Assembly: GCA_030248225.1 (NCBI GenBank)
Contig: JASANE010028890.1
Location: 1 to 64,000, forward strand
Length of the DNA: 64,000 nucleotides
Direction of reading: 5' to 3'
Origin: Trileptium ribeirensis
Lineage: Eukaryota; Nematoda; Enoplea; Enoplida; Thoracostomopsidae
Every line of letters starts with the position of its first letter. The stretch's first letter is position 1. Shown one piece after another: positions 59,601-64,000 of the stretch. The notes below the pieces were generated by a model. That model saw only the letters and a program-made list of their open reading frames with translations, did no database searches and had not been told where the DNA came from. The position numbers were made by a program, and so were the translations under genes.

Positions 59601-61360
59601 TTCCGTATCGGAGCTCTCATCCTCTCACGGGTTGTGCATCGACAACTCTGGTTGCAATTGCCACGAAACGGGCGATCAGCACCCGCACCCTAAGTATAAC
59701 TTGGTGCTCTTTAGTAACTAAAAGAACAAACAGCAAGTTTTCTATTGATTAAATATTGTGTCATGAAATCCAGTAGAACATCATATACGTAAGACTATAT
59801 TTATATTGCCTAACAGAATCTTAGTTTCTCTAGTGTATCAAGTCCAAAGCTTTATATAAAAGAAGGATAACCCGTACAAGCTTTTGTAGCAAACATATGT
59901 CCCCCGGTTGCGCCTTTTACTAGTTTGCTGAGTGCAAGATAAACGGGCGACGCCGGCGGTCTCAACAAATTTTCTTCCATCTATGAATCATATCCTGCGG
60001 CGTTACTATATGGCAGTTCCACTAAATAAGGCCGTCAGGACCTCCTATTCAACCTCTTTAGCTTATGTTTTTGCGTTTTGTATTTTTAAGCATAGGATTA
60101 ATTATTGATATGCAATTTTCACGGCAGTTCGGAATGCACCGACAGAGGCGCATAGCATATGTATAGTGTCATAACCATAATACTAATGTGTTCGAAACAT
60201 AATACAGTAAGTTTGCTATGCGTGTCATACTTTCTTGCCAAAAAAGCGACCCCTGTCACCAGCTCGAATTGAAGGCGCTTAATTTAATTTGCTTACAAAC
60301 ATTTTATTGTCACGTGCGGTTTTACGGTCTGAATTCAGATAGCAGCAAAAGTTGTTCATAAAAAGAGTCGAAAGCATAATTTTCGTATATTCGTCAAGAA
60401 AGTAAACCTATCTCATTTTCAATCCTGTTCAGCACAAATTCTATTCTTAAAACATTTTAGCAATTACAAATTTGTTTTAAAACAAAAAAACTTATATGTA
60501 CCTAAAATGGGCAAAACATGGCAATTCTTTTAAGCATAAGACACAGACACTGTTGTTACTATCGATAATTCTTGTACTACCGATGTTTTTATTGATAACG
60601 CTCTATGCTAGTTGTCCAAATATGGGTGTGGGTTCTAAGCAATGCATTTGTATCAATGACGATTTGAAAATTAGGAGTAAATGGGTTTTGGTTTTAACAG
60701 AATCAAAAGCTTAAACAAGTATTCACGGTCTATATTTGCTGTCGAAACCGAAAACTTGTACATTTGGCTTTTGCTATTACAGTTTTGCTTTCATAGATGG
60801 ACAGTAAGCTTTATACTGCTAGTATAGTAGGTCAGCCTAGTGAGTAAGAAACTCTCAGTAAAATTGTCCTCAAACACACCACTGATAGCTCCAACAGCAG
60901 GCGCAATAGCGCTCTATGCGATAACCATAGTGGTTAAAACGTTTTTCCTCCTATAATTTAGTAAAAAGTGATCATATATTGCATTCAAAAGCGTTCAATA
61001 TGTTTATCCATAACTACCGCTGACATGGTAGCTTCTCTAGGAATAATATATTTATATTTCTTTAAGTATCTACAATTTTAGAACTTTCCTCAGCTATAGA
61101 CTTTACTGTTCACGTTTTGAAATAAAAATTCAAAAAGTACACAAACATATATTTTCTAGAATTGTTGTTGTATCCTGTAATGCTTTACCTCTACGGTGGT
61201 TATTGGGATTTCGGCTCAACGAACGACTACAAGCCCGAAATCCTAGTTGATAATTTTGTACGACGAGGTGTTGTTGTGATTGTTATCAATTATCGAATGA
61301 ACGTTTTTGGTTTCTTTAGCACTGGTACTAACGATGCTCCTGGAAATATGGCCATTACAG
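50462..61360 (+). CDS. Carboxylesterase/cholinesterase-like protein, first three exons (partial gene)
   Basis: Exons 50462-50650, 58880-59075 and 61160-61360 join in phase (0, then 1) to about 195 codons, the N-terminal third of a type-B carboxylesterase (families are usually 530-600 residues). A signal peptide (hydrophobic residues 12-25) implies secretion or membrane export. Visible family motifs in order are VYTTNGIVVGRL, FQGIPYAEAPIGKRRF, a GPGC...EDCLSLDVYTP pair giving the first disulfide, and VVVIVINYRMNVFGFFSTG then APGNM. The oxyanion-hole block reads LYGGYWDFGS where active enzymes have IHGGGF..GS. The exon with the catalytic GESAG serine is not in the window; the last donor (ACAG|gtatat) opens an intron that runs off the end. 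Activity cannot be judged. The ATG is the only one giving a signal peptide. Confidence 0.9.
54850..58340 (+). pseudogene. RTE-like non-LTR retrotransposon, nearly full length but heavily degenerate
   Basis: Lies in esterase intron 1, sense to the gene. In order, an apurinic-endonuclease part has LEIVSGDFNTKIG (55839-55877), the conserved GDFN.K.G motif. A linker follows. The RT start has HEIKNVIQSLLIGKVVILDG then ILSEILKCDGG (56796-56890), the EI..AI..LK.GKA.G.D.I..E.LK block. RT block YLDYVDDIGLLA (57520-57558) carries the Asp-Asp catalytic pair in a YVDD box. A GL.I...KTK block follows at 57612-57650. Many stops and frame changes run throughout, so it is long dead. Its 5' end, near 54850, is estimated from where unusual non-AT-rich sequence begins. 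Confidence 0.75.
58880..59075 (+). CDS. Esterase exon 2
   Basis: 65 codons plus one base between gtttttag| and TCTTCTG|gtaag. It begins GIPYAEAPIGKRRFQPAVP, continuing FQ from exon 1 into the family F.GIPYA..P.G..RF motif, and ends after EDCLSLDVYTP. The Cys in GPGC and the Cys in EDC are the usual first disulfide. Confidence 0.9.
61160..61360 (+). CDS. Esterase exon 3 (altered oxyanion-hole motif)
   Basis: Two bases completing a GAA codon, 66 codons and one base, between tattttctag| and ATTACAG|gtatat. The peptide is PVMLYLYGGYWDFGS, then FVRRGVVVIVINYRMNVFGF and FSTGTNDAPGNM. FV.RGVVVV.I.YR...FGFFSTG is typical, and I recall it especially from nematode-type carboxylesterases. Confidence 0.9.
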
Positions 61361-64000
61361 GTATATATTCGAGTGATTCAAAAAAATTTTATTCGTGTTA
61401 TTCTATGTGGCTTATATATAATGTTTTTTATAGACTTTGAGATTATGCAAAGTTTTCGTCTTCCTGGTCGCAAGTTTGTCTCATTCATACATACTCCAGG
61501 TCCAAGCTCACAGGTCGTAGCCAGTGTAACGGAGTAGCAGAGGTGGTCGGCGTTTGGCCTGCCAGCAACATTCGTTGGTCGGCCAGGAGGGGGCAGTGGA
61601 GGTGCGGCGCCACGGCGGTTGGAGCACCTGTCGCGAGGAAGTGCTTCGCGTCAAGGGGAGAGGGGTTTTTTCGGTGGCTCAAGGGAGTAACCACTTTAAC
61701 CCTCTACGAGCATGTATGGTCTCGTCCACCTACAACAGATGGATGCGCGTCGCAAATCGCAATGATCGACAGAGGTTTATTTGTGACAGAGGGCCATCTG
61801 CAACAGGTGTCCTGGAAAATGCATTTTGCTGTCTGCAACGAACAGCAAATTAATGCTACTTGTACGATCCCTTTACTCTAGCAAAACTTCAAAAGTAATA
61901 ACCAACAATCAATCGCTTTTATGTATAATTTCTAAGAGTGAAAAACCCCCGTTTGTATCTTAAATGCCAGATAATTATAAACAGCGGCCAACACGGTATA
62001 TGCAACTGAAGAACGAATATTAGTTATGCTGTGATTTGTGTATTTTTAGATTTTAAACAAACCCTCAGCATAATTAATATTATTTCATATGCTGCGTCCC
62101 GGAAATGAACAAAGAAATTGTTCATCAAGGTGGCTTGGGCCATTTACATTATTGATTCATTTTACTAGTAAATGTAGCTACTTCGGTACAACATGCATAA
62201 ACTATAATAGAACGAGACATTGGCAAACGGTCATTTACACTTAAAACTTAAAACTGCACAGTTTGTGACATGTAACACAATCTATATCGCAATTCTGTTG
62301 GCATTTGGATCTCAGAAATTGCTCATTTTGTAATTGTAAATGTCAACATTCACTAGTAGGTAAAATTATAGGGACAATCATATGGTCCAGCGTAGCAACG
62401 ATATATGTGGTAGTGAAAACGCTCTCAAATCGTAATCCTAAATTTTATACTTGAACAAAATTGAAATTGCTGTCAAAGTACAACCAATCAGAAGCACTCT
62501 AAAGTTTGTGATGTAACATGTATATGGTGCACTGAATCAGAGAAATTGTTATGAAGTCCCTGTGTTTCATTTGATTAGAAATTAAAAGATAAATTTTAAA
62601 ATATAATGAGTGAAACATGTGTCCATCTACAATACAAAGCATAATAAATATTTCAAAGGGCATAACCTATAGAATGGTCTGGTGATTTTTTCTCAATTAA
62701 TGGCGTAATAACATGCCCCTGGAGTCATTCTAAATCTTAGACTAAGCTTATTTTTTGGCTTAAGCTTATGTTTAGGCTCAGACTGGGATTCTAGTAAAGA
62801 CTTTCGTTGGGTCTTAGGAACATTGCTTGTATCCGCTAATCTGCTACATAAAAATAATAATTTGTTTAATAGTAACGGAGTGGCAATGAGCGTTCAATAT
62901 AGGAATAAGTAAACTGGTCTTTGTTGCAGCTTAAATCGAATTGTTTTATTTATTGCGATCATCTAGCTCTCGACAGAAACAATTATATACTTCAATTTTG
63001 GTGTGAGAAACGGTTTCACCCCATTTCGTCTGATAGCAAAATTCTGGACATTACTGAATTTAGTCAACGCTATACGTTCATCATATAACTCATGCATACA
63101 CAGTGAACGCCAGAGCCAGAGAGAAAACCATAAATACTAAGTTTTAAATTATAATGAAATTAACAATTTTGGACCAAATTAGGGCCCTTTATTCATTTCA
63201 TTCACTGATAATGCAAATGCTATAATCATGACGCCTGTAGAAATTGGGATATTGGTTGGGATGATTTTAACCAAGTCAGTATTCTTATTTCATGTAGTGG
63301 ATAATAGCATCAATTTCCAAATTTAATTTTGTCTTAAAATAGTCATTACCACTGTTCGCGAAAGAAGGGACCTTAGACGTACACGTATTTGTGGATATAT
63401 GTCAGTACTTGCAAGCAACAAATGTAAAAATTTGGACAGATCTGCAAATCCTTACTTGGTGTATGTCGCTTGAGAAAATTATTAGTGTCGTAACCAGCAA
63501 CAGAATTATCTGCTTTTTTACAGAATAGTTTTATACAAAAACTTTTTTTAACGTTAAAAATCTTAAATTTTTAGTCATTTTTCAGACTTGGAGTTTTTTT
63601 AACGGGAATAGACTCATACAATAAACGCTAGGGTGCTCACTATACATGGAAAACTCGTTGTCCAGCGGTCATAGCAACAACAAAAAGGAAACAAATAATA
63701 AATTATCCGTAGTTAATAATGATTGTTGTAACTACATACAAATACACTATGTAAATCCAACAGTTAAAACGGTTTATCTAATGCCCATATTACGCAACAC
63801 GTGTCATTGCCATGATGCATGCAGCTTAAGCTAAGTGTACCGCATTTGATGATCACGTTTGTATGTTAGAATGTATTGATTAAACTCGAAGCGTGCAAAA
63901 CAATTTTGTTAAACAGAGAGATAATGTAAGTGTAAGGTAACGTCATAGAATAGAATTGAGCGTCTATTTTTGAGCGTAATAAATTTATAACAATCGTACC
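61361..64000 (+). other. Esterase intron 3 (incomplete), no further exon found
   Basis: I looked for the next family blocks (DQ..AL.WV...I..FGG, GESAG) in all + strand frames and found none before the window ends. A GC-richer island occupies 61480-61880; the rest is AT-rich and featureless. Confidence 0.5.
61480..61880. other. GC-rich island inside esterase intron 3
   Basis: This block (ggaggggg, tgcggcgccacggcgg, gaggggttttttcgg) stands out from AT-rich surroundings and keeps frames open for 99-112 codons on the + strand. The products (for example SRPPTTDGCASQIAMIDRG) match nothing I know. A mobile-element insertion or captured sequence is likelier than an exon, since it sits inside an esterase intron. 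Confidence 0.35.

Noticed and set aside
60496..60714. 72-codon frame with a hydrophobic segment in esterase intron 2
   Set aside because: The flanking exons already join in correct phase without it, and it shows no esterase motif.
63646..63834. 62-codon frame near the window end, considered as esterase exon 4
   Set aside because: It lacks the DQ..AL.WV and FGG blocks expected next and has no acceptor in the required phase.
1..64000. CRISPR arrays, bacterial operons, prophage or plasmid functions
   Set aside because: Spliced genes, eukaryotic transposons and AT-rich introns are incompatible with these; no regularly spaced short repeats were seen.

Overview
The window looks like AT-rich nuclear DNA of an invertebrate animal. 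It holds two spliced host genes, both on the + strand, with introns of 2 to 8 kb. Most of the rest is decayed transposable elements and tandem or dispersed repeats. There are no operons, no long intact ORFs, and I found no CRISPR, tRNA or rRNA gene. Splice acceptors are mostly of the TTTTAG or TTTCAG type. I cannot name the phylum. The esterase reads somewhat like nematode or other protostome carboxylesterases, and the LINE fragments resemble CR1-like and RTE-like elements of protostomes.

Host gene 1 (24126-37915) is a complete five-exon gene for an orthologue of TCAIM (T-cell activation inhibitor, mitochondrial). It encodes about 493 residues, close to the vertebrate length. The exons join in consistent phase (0,0,0,2), and the product starts with a basic, mitochondrial-type leader followed by a DnaJ-like HPD motif. 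Host gene 2 (50462 to beyond 64000) is the 5' third of a secreted carboxylesterase or cholinesterase-like protein. Three exons (50462-50650, 58880-59075, 61160-61360) carry the signal peptide, the GIPYA and EDC motifs, and an altered oxyanion-hole motif. The catalytic-serine exon lies outside the window.

Region by region: 1-10 kb holds LTR-like repeats, a diverged tandem pair of 1.0-1.5 kb units, a near-identical 203-bp tandem duplication, a CR1-like LINE 3' end and a hAT remnant. 10-18.4 kb holds a LINE ORF1-like remnant, a Gypsy integrase remnant, a DNA transposon with TA target duplication and 23-bp inverted repeats, a pair of hairpins, and two more hAT remnants. 18.4-24 kb holds a satellite-like array with a unit of about 350 bp, dispersed repeats, an odd T-poor block that may be an assembly artefact, and a (TA)40 microsatellite. 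24-38 kb is the TCAIM gene, whose introns contain two tandem arrays, a LINE fragment and a small MITE. 38-50 kb is intergenic, with a hAT element flanked by a perfect 8-bp target duplication, other hAT and mariner remnants, and one unexplained exon-like ORF. 50-64 kb is the esterase gene, with a degenerate RTE-like LINE in its first intron.

Two genes lie in the same orientation about 12.5 kb apart, and nothing in the sequence links their functions. Mobile-element remnants cover much of the remaining DNA. hAT elements are the most varied, with several unrelated end types and several transposase fragments.
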